This document shows positions 10,901 to 20,310 of a stretch of DNA of 64,000 bases, piece by piece. Numbering within the stretch: the stretch's first letter is position 1; each line of letters begins with the position of its first letter. The notes beneath the pieces were generated by a model that saw only the letters and a list, made by a program, of their open reading frames with translations, made no database searches and was not told where the DNA came from. The DNA is from Prochlorococcus marinus str. MIT 0919. Lineage in GTDB: Bacteria > Cyanobacteriota > Cyanobacteriia > PCC-6307 > Cyanobiaceae. The stretch is taken from the NCBI RefSeq assembly GCF_027359375.1, contig NZ_CP114779.1:434001-498000 (forward strand). The letters run 5' to 3'. The translations under genes and the position numbers were made by a program.

Positions 10901-11993
10901 AATTAGACAATTTAAAAGAATCAAGACTTATTTTGGCGATCATTTGACCTATATCTAAAGAATTTTTTGATAAGAGAAGTGGAATATTTGCATTTACCTT
11001 AAGAACAGATTGATCTATCTTTTTAAGACTTGCAAGGGTGTCTATATTAATTTGATAATTAGGTAATTTCTTTAGAGGTAAGGTTGCTTTAATTGAGCCT
11101 TCTAAAGGACCATAGTCCCACTCGGATGAAGATAAGTTTATAACATCATTACGACAGCCAATAGATGTACTTTTAGAAGTGAAATTATAACCGTTGAGGT
11201 CATTGTAAAGATTTAGGTCTTTTAAGGTCAGGCGTCCATTGCAATTGAGACTCCCATTTTGAGCAGCAAAGTAAATACCTCCATTTAATATCCCTTTAGC
11301 TATATGTTTTCGACGTTTCAAAAAGACATCTTGTAAAACTCCAAGTTTTAAATTTTTTGCACGAGTTTTTGCCTGAAAGTTCAAGTCACTAAAATGCCCA
11401 CTTCCGTCAAAGACCAATAATCCATTGTCACCAAAGTCAAATCGTGAATTAGTTGAAATATGTTTGTTTTTAAAATCCAGGTGAAAATCACCCTTAATAG
11501 CGAGTTCAGCCTCTTTTGAGCCAATGGAGACACGAGCCGGATCTTCAAAACGAATCTTTAAATCGAAATTTGGAATATTCGTAAGATCTTCTTCTCCAAA
11601 AACCCAATAAGATTTATTTTTTTTAGACCTCAAATTAATCTTTGCCTGACTAGGTGTCAATATCGCGACTGGCCTCCTGGAATTTAAGCTTGCTAATGGT
11701 GCTAACTGTATTTTCAAGCTGGAGAAACTTATATTTGAATTATCGTGTGAACCTCTCCGTAAACTTGTTGGACCAATCGCAATTCCCCAAGAACGAAGAC
11801 CTTTATAAGGTCCTATTTTTAAAGGATGCCCTAGTTGAGCAGATAATTCCTTCTCTAAAATTGGTGTATTACGATCAACATAATTTTTCAGGGCTCTATT
11901 AGTCGCAACATAAAAAAACGAGCCACCACAAACTACCAATCCCCCAAGGAGAAGCAATCGTTTAAATTTTAATAACCTAGGTTTCACTCCCAT
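7953..11993 (-). CDS. tamB: TamB/DUF490-domain envelope protein
   Basis: This very large (1346-residue) protein has one N-terminal membrane anchor (LLLLGGLVVCGGSFFYVA) and then a long beta-rich repetitive body typical of AsmA/TamB proteins. The C-terminal ~300 residues have the DUF490 signature: LPRNQLLDLIGGNSLTML, then FSEKLQLSVYPAYV, and an ending resembling an outer-membrane-type strand (GNWQSEFQIYLRY). TamB proteins bridge the inner and outer envelope and are linked to lipid transport or outer-membrane protein assembly. Cyanobacterial members are thought to play the equivalent role. It is read divergently from ycf51 with a very small gap. Confidence 0.85.
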   Translation of the reverse strand: MGVKPRLLKFKRLLLLGGLVVCGGSFFYVATNRALKNYVDRNTPILEKELSAQLGHPLKIGPYKGLRSWGIAIGPTSLRRGSHDNSNISFSSLKIQLAPLASLNSRRPVAILTPSQAKINLRSKKNKSYWVFGEEDLTNIPNFDLKIRFEDPARVSIGSKEAELAIKGDFHLDFKNKHISTNSRFDFGDNGLLVFDGSGHFSDLNFQAKTRAKNLKLGVLQDVFLKRRKHIAKGILNGGIYFAAQNGSLNCNGRLTLKDLNLYNDLNGYNFTSKSTSIGCRNDVINLSSSEWDYGPLEGSIKATLPLKKLPNYQINIDTLASLKKIDQSVLKVNANIPLLLSKNSLDIGQMIAKISLDSFKLSNFEPSLGIPLDGKLSLDGTVSGRFNSLSSDIAIVVDNPQLGVVRMNEKWIGKLTGIIDKNTLITLDTDGAPIPGRLSVQFNSFFTLNRLSLTRRAGENYGPLILKKNEDEYVWNAKDFRLDRIEVSTPLKKNFQRVYGALNGQGSIKFDPLFVEGEIVYNALRGIGFRELAIAGKYSEKNYSLTGSFLPDIGQGTIDIISDGRIGEKIWAKASASNLSPAWLVENAIKLSSIDVEHALATGSAKDLKGLVIASPSWALDSQLIKWVNARISEDKAKKLKAKNTIINPQILDGNLNAFVEVQGENLKNLNLDIKSSGKIWIRGEDLNVTEIKPFTATFSGPLNEDLGEFSLVNIPFSLLSLFIQTPASLTGMFGVNGRYRIKNGSPEVTAELVLNEAQISKQPFSLEKGKVSILSSLMELDLSLKSQSSLEPVTILGTVPLNNYLPFDLRVKSRGDGLTFLSGFTDENTKWINGTADLWLFIRGTLKEPIANGYFVIKNGDLSIGDKELRNLNSEIFFDFNRLEVQQLSADIGKRGKLSSYGGIAFFEQEKKEKEPLQLNLQNVDFSANTSTFSLSTKLTLRGSLAKPIIAGETFISNGAISTKRSLTSPSNRINNNGNTQATSRQNLPEQQWKRDKPLVLFIQDDKSSYTTNALSYTLPQVFSKISFDSLKLYLGPGLRLVSQPIATFNVDGLLSLCGPLNPQGMLLRNKTLKCLVNEDWEEGQEKFKKLAVTGVVKLTNGLVNLFTTSFSLKRNEQNVAVFTPSNGLTPYVDLKMTTRVPDKVRDQNTLPSDDELALNGSGFGGIGGSRFIKVELIVAGRADRMAENFEIRSQPPLPRNQLLDLIGGNSLTMLLSGDETQVLANLFNRSFVSPVLGNISGGFSEKLQLSVYPAYVRGPDVSSEGDKGQAEYADHDSFQKAWVTEVGIDISERINFSIQATPSREDVPPQGTIKYQFNPSLGVLGSVDNDGNWQSEFQIYLRY

Positions 11994-12057
11994 GGAGTAA
12001 TGGATGCCTTTGAGGGGCAGACGAACTATAAGGAGTGAATGTATTGTTAACCAGGTT

Positions 12058-12624
12058 ATGTCAACTTCTCAGCTCCTACAACAAGCAACCGAATTATTGG
12101 CATGGTCAGGATTAGGTCTTGCTGCCATAACAATAATTTCATTCCTTATAGGTTGGAATTTCAAATTCAGGCTTGTAGGAGCAACTGTATTTACGCTTTT
12201 ATTATCAGGAAGTTGCTGGGCATTCTCAGAAAGTTACACCCCTCCAACAGTTGTAGAAGGTGCTATTTACACTCCAATCGTTTATGACAATGGCTATGAT
12301 CTTGTTGTAGCCCAAGCTTCTGAGGATTTTCCTAATGAGTCAACTCAGGTATCCTTGGAACAAATAGCTGGGAATTTGAAAGGTGGTGGAAGGAATGGTG
12401 CAAATGTACATGTAAGAATTAGGAAAATAGAATCTTTAGAACCAGGTATTAGTAAACCAGTAATTCTAGGAGAAGTTATTAGAGATATAAGAAATCAAAC
12501 AACAGTAACTGTTGACACAAGCACTTATAGTAAAAATAGTCTTGATTTTAGTAAAAGTGATAGCACAAGAGAGAATCTATTATTGGAAAATAATAACGAC
12601 GATGATATAAATGTTTTTGAATAG
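12058..12624 (+). CDS. ycf51: Ycf51-family membrane protein (DUF2518)
   Basis: This 188-residue protein has two hydrophobic segments near the N-terminus (LGLAAITIISFLIGW and LVGATVFTLLLSGSCW) and then a soluble domain containing AIYTPIVYDNGYDLVVA and PVILGEVIRD. This pattern matches the cyanobacterial and plastid Ycf51 family as I recall it; its function is unknown. An in-frame ATG at 12004 would add 18 charged residues. The ATG at 12058 (MSTSQLLQQ) is preferred because it opens directly into the conserved region and leaves room for a promoter between it and tamB. The Ser/Asn-rich C-terminal tail is probably disordered. Confidence 0.75.
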   Translation: MSTSQLLQQATELLAWSGLGLAAITIISFLIGWNFKFRLVGATVFTLLLSGSCWAFSESYTPPTVVEGAIYTPIVYDNGYDLVVAQASEDFPNESTQVSLEQIAGNLKGGGRNGANVHVRIRKIESLEPGISKPVILGEVIRDIRNQTTVTVDTSTYSKNSLDFSKSDSTRENLLLENNNDDDINVFE

Positions 12625-13003
12625 AATTCCTAAAAACTTTCGCAGGGAAAAAGAAAAACTTGGCTTAAAAAAAATAAATAGCTGGGAGGGTATCAAACAA
12701 TTAAGTGATGATGAGATTTTGAATCTTGTGAGAGATGAATACTGTTCGAGCAGAAATCTAAGACGCCTACGATGCATAGCTTTATTAGTTTGCGAGTTGA
12801 AGCTTTCTGAAAACGAAGCTGCACTCTTGATGCATTCAGGAATAGCATCCATAAAAGCTTTGCTAAACCTGACACCACAAGAATTATTTTTAAAAACAGG
12901 TCGCTTTGAGCGGCTAATCAAAACAGGTCGAGAACCTGTGATTTCGCTTAAAAGAGCAAGCGAATTAATACGCAAAGCTAAAATTAGGCAGAATATCAAG
13001 TGA
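12611..13003 (+). CDS. DUF4332-like helix-hairpin-helix protein
   Basis: This 130-residue basic protein overlaps the end of ycf51 by 14 bp, suggesting coupling. Its second half (LKLSENEAALLMHSGIAS followed by LNLTPQELFLKTGRFERL) has the repeating small-helix pattern of DUF4332 and related helix-hairpin-helix domains. These domains often bind nucleic acid or mediate protein contacts. No catalytic motif is visible. The name rests on pattern recognition rather than a search. Confidence 0.6.
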   Translation: MFLNRIPKNFRREKEKLGLKKINSWEGIKQLSDDEILNLVRDEYCSSRNLRRLRCIALLVCELKLSENEAALLMHSGIASIKALLNLTPQELFLKTGRFERLIKTGREPVISLKRASELIRKAKIRQNIK

Positions 13004-13049
13004 CCTAATGCTTTCTCATTTAGCCTATTGTCAGGTCTGAAATATAAAC

Positions 13050-13337
13050 ATGCAAATAAAAAGTGCTATGAAAAGCTATGCCGCACTAATCATCCTTGCA
13101 ACTTTTTTTAGCACTTATAAAGCTTTTGCAAAACCAAGTCTTTTAGAAAATGTTAAAAATAATCCTTCAGAGGCACTCTCAATGTGCAAGAGATTTCGCA
13201 GTCTCAATTCAGAGGGTATTTCAATAGGTTCGAAAGAGGCGATAAAAGAAATTAGCCTTACAAAAAACTTGTCTGAAACTGATGCCGAAATTCTTTCTAT
13301 ATACGTAATAGGAATTCACTGCCCTGATGTTAAGTGA
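13050..13337 (+). CDS. Small secreted protein of unknown function
   Basis: This is a 95-residue protein with an N-terminal signal peptide: basic start, hydrophobic AALIILATFFSTY, and likely cleavage after KAFA. The mature part contains two cysteines, one in SMCKRFRSL and one in the C-terminal GIHCPDVK, which could form a disulfide outside the cytoplasm. The family is not recognised; it looks like the small exported proteins common in marine picocyanobacteria. Its stop overlaps the GTG start of the next gene (GTGA). Confidence 0.65.
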   Translation: MQIKSAMKSYAALIILATFFSTYKAFAKPSLLENVKNNPSEALSMCKRFRSLNSEGISIGSKEAIKEISLTKNLSETDAEILSIYVIGIHCPDVK

Positions 13338-14929
13338 CAAGGTTTGCCATTGTGGATCAAATAAATAGCAGGGTAGAAGAACTTTTAATCAGTGAAAACG
13401 ACAAGCTCGTTTCAAGAATATGGCTCCCAAAAGGACAAGGTCCATGGCCTGCACTACTCATGAGGCAGCCATATGGAAAAGAAATTGCATCGACAATTAC
13501 ATATGCCCATCCTACTTGGTTTGCTAGTCATGGATATTTAGTAATAATCCAAGATGTAAGAGGCCAAGGAGATTCAACAGGTTCCTTCTCTGGTTTTGCT
13601 CAGGAAGCTTCAGACACAACTAAAACCCTTAAATGGGTAAGATCATTACCTGAATGCAACGGTAAAATTGGAACATATGGATTCTCTTATCAAGGGTTTA
13701 CGCAATTAGTAGCTGAGAAAGGGACGCCTCCTCCAGATTGCATGGCTCCTGCCATGACAGGATTAAATGAAAAAATTCATTGGAGTTGTGAAGGAGGAGC
13801 TTATTTGTGGCATCTAGGATTGGCATGGGGATTACAATTAGCTGCTCAAAAATTAAAAAGGGAAAACAATGAATTTGGATGGAACCAGATTAGAGAAAGC
13901 TTGGCAAACCATTCCTATCTGTCTAAAGGTCCTGAGCTTCTAGAAACTTATGACCCTAAGGGGATGGCATACAAATGGTTCAAAGCCTCCAAAAATAAGC
14001 AGGGAGAATGGTTAGTTCATATTCCTTTAAAACAATGGTTACAAAGTCCAATGTTGATAATTGGAGGGTGGTGGGACCCACATTTAAATGGAATACTTGA
14101 TATCTATAAACAATCCCTTGAAGTAGGTGGAATACCAGAACTACATATCGGTCCTGCAACACATTTAAAATGGTGGAATGGTGTCCAAGAACTACACTTA
14201 AATTTTTTCAATAAGCACCTCAAGACATCAAATAAAGAATTAAGCCCTAAACCTTTGAAGAAGATTTGGAATATAACAAGTAAACAATGGTTTATTAACG
14301 AGAATATTAAAAGTTCAGTAATTAATTTTAGTCTTAAAAGTACAGGGAATGCTTCTTCTAATATTAATGATGGGTTACTAATTACCAATAAAGAAAGCAA
14401 TGGTTTACAAGTTATTGTTTATGATCCTTGGCGTCCTACTCCTGGGATTGGTGGGCATCTAAGTCCGGAGCCAGGCTTAGTTAATAGAATCGAAATTGAT
14501 CAAAGGAATGATGTAGCCACCTTCACAACAAATCCTTGTAAAAACGCATTTGATATAGAAGGCATCCCTAAACTTAAGATCTTTGCTCATACAGATAGAG
14601 AAAGCTTTGATTTATGCGTTGCTTTATCGATAGTGAATGAAAGTCAAACAAGAGTTGATCAGCTCTCAACAGGCACACTACGTATACAAGATCTTGAAGC
14701 AAATATTTCTAGTTTAAAGGAAATATCGATGCAGCCACTATTTGCTTCTATTTCAAAAGGCTGTCGACTTCGCTTATCGATAGCAGGTGGATGCTGGCCA
14801 GCAATAGGAGTAAACCCTGGTCTTTCAATGGAAGATGCAGGCTCTCCCTCAATCCATTCATTGATAACGACAATTTTCTTAGACCTTAAGCAAGCCAAGC
14901 TTGAAATCTGTCCACATCTGTCCAAATAA
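13334..14929 (+). CDS. CocE/NonD-type S15 family hydrolase
   Basis: This 531-residue protein belongs to the X-Pro dipeptidyl-peptidase S15/CocE family. The N-terminal alpha/beta hydrolase domain contains DVRGQGDSTGSF and the nucleophile elbow GTYGFSYQGFTQ with its catalytic Ser. A charge-relay aspartate is likely in GGWWDPHLNG, and a histidine in GPATHLKWW. The C-terminal jelly-roll domain, typical of the family, follows from about residue 330. The family hydrolyses acyl esters or N-terminal dipeptides; the substrate cannot be read from sequence. It starts with GTG, coupled to the small secreted protein upstream. Confidence 0.82.
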   Translation: MTRFAIVDQINSRVEELLISENDKLVSRIWLPKGQGPWPALLMRQPYGKEIASTITYAHPTWFASHGYLVIIQDVRGQGDSTGSFSGFAQEASDTTKTLKWVRSLPECNGKIGTYGFSYQGFTQLVAEKGTPPPDCMAPAMTGLNEKIHWSCEGGAYLWHLGLAWGLQLAAQKLKRENNEFGWNQIRESLANHSYLSKGPELLETYDPKGMAYKWFKASKNKQGEWLVHIPLKQWLQSPMLIIGGWWDPHLNGILDIYKQSLEVGGIPELHIGPATHLKWWNGVQELHLNFFNKHLKTSNKELSPKPLKKIWNITSKQWFINENIKSSVINFSLKSTGNASSNINDGLLITNKESNGLQVIVYDPWRPTPGIGGHLSPEPGLVNRIEIDQRNDVATFTTNPCKNAFDIEGIPKLKIFAHTDRESFDLCVALSIVNESQTRVDQLSTGTLRIQDLEANISSLKEISMQPLFASISKGCRLRLSIAGGCWPAIGVNPGLSMEDAGSPSIHSLITTIFLDLKQAKLEICPHLSK

Positions 14930-14984
14930 TCAAACAAGATTGCACCTAATCAGATAAGCTCCTGTTCCACATTGCCCTTGAATC

Positions 14985-17264
14985 ATGACCACCAGTTTTG
15001 TTGTTGACTGGATGTCTGATGAAGGTCAAAAGCTTGCTGACTGCAGACATGACAGTCCATTTAGTGTTTTAGGTGTTCATAAATTTGAAACCAAATGGAT
15101 TGTTAGAGCTTGGATGCCAGAAGCAGATAACGTTAAGGTTGTAATTGAGAATTCTGAAATTGTCCTATCAAATCCAAATCATCCATGGATATTCGAAACC
15201 TTACTAGATAAAAACCCTGGGAATAATTACCAATTTAAAGTCTTCAGAGGTGGTATCGAGCATAAACAATATGACCCGTGGTCATTTAGAGAAGAATGGA
15301 TGGGAGAAATTGACAGACATCTTTTCGCTGAAGGTAACCATCATCACATTTGGAAGAAGATGGGTGCACACCTCTGCGATAGGGAAGGGATCAAAGGGGT
15401 AATGTTTTGTTTATGGGCGCCTAATGCTAGAAGTATTTCTGTAATCAGCGAAATAAATTCCTGGGATGGTCGCCAACATCCCATGCAAAAAAGACTTGGA
15501 GGGATTTGGGAATTATTTATACCTGATGTAAAAGAGAAGACTTTATATAAATACGAAATACGTACTGAAGAGGGACATTGCTATGAGAAGGCAGACCCAT
15601 ATGGCTTTGAGCATGAAGTAAGGCCTGCACAAAGTTCAGTTGTCGCAAAGATTGATTCTTTCAAATGGACAGACAAAGAATGGATATCAAAAAGAGATGA
15701 AAACAACCCTTTAGACAAGCCTATATCTGTATATGAAATGCACCTAGGGAGTTGGATGCATGCACAAGCAGATAGACCATTCATAGAAGGAAATGGGCAA
15801 GAAAGAAAACCAGTTCCTGCAGCTGATCTAAAACCAGGGACCAGACTTCTTACATATCCTGAATTAACCGAAAAAGTTATTCCTTATGTAAAAGAAAGAG
15901 GTTTTACTCATATTGAACTAATGCCAATTTCCGAACATCCTTTTGATGGATCCTGGGGATATCAAGTTACTGGATGGTATGCGCCAACAAGTAGATATGG
16001 AAGCCCAGACGAATTTAGATATTTTGTAGATAAATGTCATTCAGAAGGGATTGGCGTAATTCTTGATTGGGTCCCAGGTCACTTCCCAAAGGATGGGCAT
16101 GGTCTTGCATTCTTCGATGGATCACACCTTTATGAACATTCAGACCCAAGGATAGGTGAACATAAAGAATGGGGGACTTTGATATTTAACTACAGTAGGA
16201 ATGAAGTAAGGAATTTCTTAGTAGCTAATTTAGTTTTTTGGTTTGAACAGTTTCATATAGATGGTATTCGTGTTGATGCTGTAGCTTCAATGCTTTATAG
16301 AGATTATCTAAGACCAGAAGGAGAATGGATCCCTAATGATGATGGTGGCAATGAAAATGTCGAAGCAGTGAAATTCCTTCAACAAGCAAACCATGTTCTC
16401 TTTGAACACTTTCCTGGAGCCCTATCTATTGCTGAAGAATCAACTACATGGCCAGGAGTAACTAAGCCGACTGATTCAGGTGGGCTAGGTTTTAATCTCA
16501 AGTGGAATATGGGATGGATGCATGACATGCTCGATTACTTTGAAATCGATCCATGGTTTAGGCAATTCCATCAAAACAACGTAACTTTTTCAATTTGTTA
16601 TAACTACACAGAAAATTTCATGCTTGCTCTAAGCCATGACGAAGTAGTGCATGGTAAAAGCCACTTACTTCATAAAATGCCAGGTGATGATTGGAGAAAA
16701 TATGCAAATACTCGAGCATTGCTTGCTTACATGTGGACACATCCTGGGAAGAAAACAATATTTATGGGGATGGAATTTGGCCAAAGGCAAGAATGGAATG
16801 TTTGGGATGATCTTCAATGGGAGCTTCTAGAGTATCAACCCCATAAAGGTATTCAAAGATTAATTGATGACTTAAATAGACTTTACAAATCAACACCCGC
16901 CTTATGGAGGGAGGACTTTAACGAATATGGATTCCAATGGATAGATTGCAAAGATAATAAGAATTCGGTAATTAGCTTTATGAGAAGAGAGAGTAAGAAT
17001 GGGGAATGGTTAATTGTTGTAGCTAATTTCACTCCAGAGACTCACCAAAACTACAGAGTGGGCGTTCCTATTGAAGGCTATTACAAAGAAATATTTAACA
17101 CTGACTCAGATAAATATGGTGGATCTAATACGGGCAACTTAGGAGGCAAGTTTTCTGAAAAATGCAACATACATGATTATGCACATGCAATTGACCTTGC
17201 TCTACCAGCTTTAAGTGTTCTCATTCTTAAGCATGATCCAAAGGAAACCACATCTCTTAAGTAA
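14985..17264 (+). CDS. glgB: 1,4-alpha-glucan branching enzyme
   Basis: This 759-residue GH13 enzyme makes alpha-1,6 branches in glycogen. Two N-terminal carbohydrate-binding (CBM48-like) regions precede the catalytic barrel. Catalytic motifs are visible: [15 protein letters not shown] with the nucleophile Asp near residue 430, [12 protein letters not shown] with the acid/base Glu near 484, and [10 protein letters not shown] near 550 with the third Asp. Full length matches cyanobacterial GlgB. It is followed by hemE after about 140 bp. Together with glk and malQ it shows glycogen metabolism. Confidence 0.96.
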   Translation: MTTSFVVDWMSDEGQKLADCRHDSPFSVLGVHKFETKWIVRAWMPEADNVKVVIENSEIVLSNPNHPWIFETLLDKNPGNNYQFKVFRGGIEHKQYDPWSFREEWMGEIDRHLFAEGNHHHIWKKMGAHLCDREGIKGVMFCLWAPNARSISVISEINSWDGRQHPMQKRLGGIWELFIPDVKEKTLYKYEIRTEEGHCYEKADPYGFEHEVRPAQSSVVAKIDSFKWTDKEWISKRDENNPLDKPISVYEMHLGSWMHAQADRPFIEGNGQERKPVPAADLKPGTRLLTYPELTEKVIPYVKERGFTHIELMPISEHPFDGSWGYQVTGWYAPTSRYGSPDEFRYFVDKCHSEGIGVILDWVPGHFPKDGHGLAFFDGSHLYEHSDPRIGEHKEWGTLIFNYSRNEVRNFLVANLVFWFEQFHIDGIRVDAVASMLYRDYLRPEGEWIPNDDGGNENVEAVKFLQQANHVLFEHFPGALSIAEESTTWPGVTKPTDSGGLGFNLKWNMGWMHDMLDYFEIDPWFRQFHQNNVTFSICYNYTENFMLALSHDEVVHGKSHLLHKMPGDDWRKYANTRALLAYMWTHPGKKTIFMGMEFGQRQEWNVWDDLQWELLEYQPHKGIQRLIDDLNRLYKSTPALWREDFNEYGFQWIDCKDNKNSVISFMRRESKNGEWLIVVANFTPETHQNYRVGVPIEGYYKEIFNTDSDKYGGSNTGNLGGKFSEKCNIHDYAHAIDLALPALSVLILKHDPKETTSLK

Positions 17265-17403
17265 TCTATGGATATAGGAAGCTGCTTTACTAAAAAAAAG
17301 CATGAGAAATCCAAAAAGGTGTGACGAAGAACGTCTTAAAAGTCTTTTAAAGCACTTTTAGAGGTCTATCTCAAGTAAGTTTTTCCATTGACATGAAGGA
17401 CGC

Positions 17404-18459
17404 ATGACCGACTCACTACCATTATTACTTCGGGCCGCCCGAGGAGAATCTGTAAACAGGCCACCTGTTTGGATGATGCGTCAAGCTGGAAGATATATGA
17501 AAGTTTATAGAGACCTCAGGGATCGACATCCAAGTTTTAGAGAACGTTCAGAGAACCCAGATCTTTCTTACGAAATATCAATGCAACCATTTCGGGAATT
17601 TAAACCTGATGGTGTAATTCTTTTCTCAGATATACTTACCCCTCTACCTGGGATGGGAATTGATTTTGATATCGTCGAAAGCAAAGGGCCTTTAATACAA
17701 GATCCAATTAGAAATCTTCAACAAGTAAATTCTTTAAAGCAATTAAACCCTGATCAAAGCCTTTCTTTCGTTGGTGAAGTTCTTGGACGCTTAAGAGAAA
17801 GTGTTGGCAATCAAGCCGCTGTACTAGGTTTTGTTGGTGCTCCATGGACTCTTGCAGCATATGTTGTTGAAGGGAAAAGCAGCAAGAACTATGCAGTTAT
17901 AAAATCGATGGCATTTCAAGAGCCAGAATTACTGCACAAATTGCTAGACCATTTTGCAGAATCGATCGCAATCTATTTGAGGTATCAAATTAATTCTGGA
18001 GCTCAAGTGGTACAAATGTTTGATTCCTGGGCTGGACAATTAAGCCCTATAGATTATGAGAAATTTGCTGCACCTTATCAAAAGAAGGTAATTGATCTAG
18101 TAAAAGAAACACATCCAGAGACCCCCATGATTTTGTACATTTCAGGAAGTGCGGGTGTCTTAGAAAGAATGGCTAGTACCGGTATTGATTTTATATCTTT
18201 GGACTGGACAGTTGATATGGCGGAAGGTTGTTCTCGACTTCCTAAAAATATAGGAATACAAGGAAATATTGACCCAGGATTACTTTTTGGGACGCCAGAA
18301 GCAATCAGAGCAAGGATTGTAGATACTGTTTTAAAAGCCAAAGGAAGGAAACACATTCTTAATCTTGGTCATGGAATACTTCCTGGGACACCTGAAGAAA
18401 ATGCAAGAGTATTCTTTGAGGCTGGTAAAAATGTAAACGATTTAATAGGACAAATGTGA
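17404..18459 (+). CDS. hemE: Uroporphyrinogen decarboxylase
   Basis: This 351-residue enzyme decarboxylates uroporphyrinogen III to coproporphyrinogen III on the heme and chlorophyll path. The signature [14 protein letters not shown] is at the N-terminus with its substrate-binding arginines. [16 protein letters not shown] and the active-site aspartate region ([10 protein letters not shown]) are present, and GNIDPGLL and [14 protein letters not shown] complete the family pattern. Length is standard. Its stop overlaps the next gene's GTG start by 4 bp, so the epimerase is translationally coupled. Confidence 0.96.
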   Translation: MTDSLPLLLRAARGESVNRPPVWMMRQAGRYMKVYRDLRDRHPSFRERSENPDLSYEISMQPFREFKPDGVILFSDILTPLPGMGIDFDIVESKGPLIQDPIRNLQQVNSLKQLNPDQSLSFVGEVLGRLRESVGNQAAVLGFVGAPWTLAAYVVEGKSSKNYAVIKSMAFQEPELLHKLLDHFAESIAIYLRYQINSGAQVVQMFDSWAGQLSPIDYEKFAAPYQKKVIDLVKETHPETPMILYISGSAGVLERMASTGIDFISLDWTVDMAEGCSRLPKNIGIQGNIDPGLLFGTPEAIRARIVDTVLKAKGRKHILNLGHGILPGTPEENARVFFEAGKNVNDLIGQM

Positions 18460-19454
18460 AAGAGACTAAAATTCTAATAACTGGGGCAACTGGCTGCGTA
18501 GGTCAATACACATCTAACTGGCTTTTAAAAAATACCCAAGCAGATTTATATTTATTACTTAGGGACCCTCGCAAATTAACTTCTGTTGATCAAAATGAAG
18601 ATCGAGTAAATCTTTTAATTAGTGACTTAAGAGAAATAGAAGTTTTTCGCGAGGAATTATCTGAAATAACGCATGTGATCCATACAGCAACTGCTTGGGG
18701 TGATCCAGTTAGAGCAAATGAAGTCAATTTAATTGCCGTCAAGAAAATGCTTTCTCTTCTGAATCCATTAAAGATAGAAAGAATTATCTATTTTTCCACT
18801 GCAAGCATTCTCAATAATTCTCTCAAACCTTTACCTGAAGCATTGGCCTATGGTACAGAATACATCCAAACCAAGGCCAAATGCTTGGAAGAACTTGAGA
18901 ATCATAAGCTTTCCAAAAAAACAATCGCTATTTTTCCTACTCTTGTTTTTGGTGGGAGGTGCGATGGAAAGGGAATTTATCCAAGAAGTTATTTAACTGA
19001 GGGAATAAATGAAGCCGCTTCTTGGCTTTGGCTTGCTAGATGGTTCAAAGCCTACTCTAGGTTTCATTTCATTCATGCAGCTGACATAGCATTCATATGC
19101 GGACAGCTTTGTACAAAGAACAAATTGCCAACTCTAGAAAGCTCCTCAAAAGAAATACCTAAGCTTGTTCTAGGTCAGCCCGCCATATCAATTGATCAGG
19201 CAATAGAGACACTCCTACATTGGAGAGGTTTAAGAAAGACACCTAGTCTCCCCCTTTGGGGATGGTTAATAAGAGCATTAATAATAATTCTTCCAATAAA
19301 AATCAGCAGTTGGGACAGATTTAGCATTAAGCAAAGGCATTTTGTACACAAACCAGTAACGAACCCAGAAAGCTTTGGGGGGAAAAGTTTTGCCAAAACC
19401 CTCAAAGAAATATTATTTAAATCTGGCTTGCCAAGAAAGACAAAAATTCTATAA
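18456..19454 (+). CDS. NAD-dependent epimerase/dehydratase family protein
   Basis: This 332-residue extended short-chain dehydrogenase has the Rossmann loop [19 protein letters not shown] at the start and a likely catalytic Tyr-x3-Lys in [14 protein letters not shown]. It probably uses NAD(P)H; the substrate is unknown. The C-terminal third is divergent and has a hydrophobic stretch ([13 protein letters not shown]) suggesting membrane association. It is coupled to hemE by a 4-bp overlap (GTG start) and sits just before petE. This placement is the order I recall from Prochlorococcus. Confidence 0.78.
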   Translation: MKETKILITGATGCVGQYTSNWLLKNTQADLYLLLRDPRKLTSVDQNEDRVNLLISDLREIEVFREELSEITHVIHTATAWGDPVRANEVNLIAVKKMLSLLNPLKIERIIYFSTASILNNSLKPLPEALAYGTEYIQTKAKCLEELENHKLSKKTIAIFPTLVFGGRCDGKGIYPRSYLTEGINEAASWLWLARWFKAYSRFHFIHAADIAFICGQLCTKNKLPTLESSSKEIPKLVLGQPAISIDQAIETLLHWRGLRKTPSLPLWGWLIRALIIILPIKISSWDRFSIKQRHFVHKPVTNPESFGGKSFAKTLKEILFKSGLPRKTKIL

Positions 19455-19463
19455 AGCGGTTAC

Positions 19464-19469
19464 TATACT
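19464..19469 (+). promoter_or_regulatory. Candidate -10 element of petE
   Basis: The hexamer TATACT lies 21 bases before the petE ATG, within the 35-bp gap after the epimerase. It resembles a sigma-70 -10 box and would give a short 5' leader. No convincing -35 element is seen. A separate promoter is expected because plastocyanin is needed in large amounts. The assignment is inference. Confidence 0.3.
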
Positions 19470-19489
19470 AGAAGAAAAATTAAGTTCAC

Positions 19490-19849
19490 ATGTTATCTAT
19501 CCTTCGTTCAATAGTCACAGCAAGCTTTGCATTGCTTCTAGTTCTTTCTTTTGGGATTAGTTCTGCACAAGCCAAAACTGTAGAAGTGAAGCTTGGTACT
19601 GATGCCGGAATGCTTGCTTTCGAGCCAAGCACAGTAACAATTAGCACTGGTGACACTGTTAAATTCGTAAACAATAAACTCGCCCCTCACAATGCAGTAT
19701 TTGAAGGGCATGAAGAACTAAGTCATCCAGATCTAGCCTTTGCTCCTGGTGAGTCTTGGGAAGAAACATTCTCAGCAGCTGGTACCTATGACTATTATTG
19801 TGAGCCTCATAGAGGTGCTGGAATGGTAGGAAAGGTAGTTGTTAATTAA
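19490..19849 (+). CDS. petE: Plastocyanin
   Basis: This 119-residue precursor of the soluble lumenal copper protein carries electrons from cytochrome b6f to photosystem I. The signal peptide covers residues 1-28 with the cleavage motif AQA. All four type-1 copper ligands are visible: His67 (APHNAVF) and Cys104, His107 and Met112 ([10 protein letters not shown]). Length is normal. It is a single gene between an epimerase and a clear terminator, so it is probably transcribed alone. The coding frame is intact. Confidence 0.97.
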   Translation: MLSILRSIVTASFALLLVLSFGISSAQAKTVEVKLGTDAGMLAFEPSTVTISTGDTVKFVNNKLAPHNAVFEGHEELSHPDLAFAPGESWEETFSAAGTYDYYCEPHRGAGMVGKVVVN

Positions 19850-19870
19850 TTAATTTTGTTTTATTAGCAA

Positions 19871-19906
19871 AAAGGCAGTAGCCCTATAAGGGCTATTGCC
19901 TTTTTT
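19871..19906 (+). terminator. Rho-independent terminator of petE
   Basis: A 15-base stem (AAAGGCAGTAGCCCT pairing with AGGGCTATTGCCTTT, with one G-T wobble and a 3-base loop ATA) is followed by a run of T residues from 19897 onward. It lies 22 bases after the petE stop. This is the clearest intrinsic terminator in the window. Confidence 0.88.
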
Positions 19907-19967
19907 ATTGGCAAGTTGATATTTTTAAAGGATTATATAAGATAAAATTAATTAAGACTTGAGCCCC

Positions 19968-20189
19968 ATGTCTAAAGAAGAGTTATCTGATTTTATTTAT
20001 GCATCAAGACGAAATTTGTCCTTGAGAACAAAATTAATGGGATGCAGAGATAAAGAAGGATTATTAACCTTGGCTTCTAAATATGGATTCAAAATTAACT
20101 ACAACGATCTTAGAGAAGATTTAACAAGCGAGAGAATTAATGAATGGCATTTGCAAAGCAAAATTAAACCCTTAAAAAATTCGTTCTAA
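19968..20189 (+). CDS. Nif11-like small protein
   Basis: This is a 73-residue protein starting at the ATG at 19968 (MSKEELSDFIYASRR); a TTG three codons earlier is less likely. The pattern of an N-terminal acidic helix, then LSLRTKL, then DKEGLLTLASKYGF followed by a hydrophilic tail, matches the Nif11 domain (leader-like family often near peptide-modifying enzymes). There is no Gly-Gly cleavage site, only one cysteine, and no synthetase nearby, so a lanthipeptide precursor is unlikely. Marine picocyanobacteria carry many such stand-alone proteins; the function is unknown. Confidence 0.65.
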   Translation: MSKEELSDFIYASRRNLSLRTKLMGCRDKEGLLTLASKYGFKINYNDLREDLTSERINEWHLQSKIKPLKNSF

Positions 20190-20310
20190 AACAAATCCTA
20201 CAAAGTAAAAACCGAACCTCTTAATGATTACCGATCTATTTTAATTCGGTAAACCCACTTAAAGATTTAAATGCTTGAACATAATAACGAGAGAATTAAA
20301 TAAAATATTG

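Noticed and set aside
19968-20189. Lanthipeptide (prochlorosin) precursor
   Set aside because: There is no Gly-Gly site, no Cys/Ser/Thr-rich core and no LanM gene nearby.
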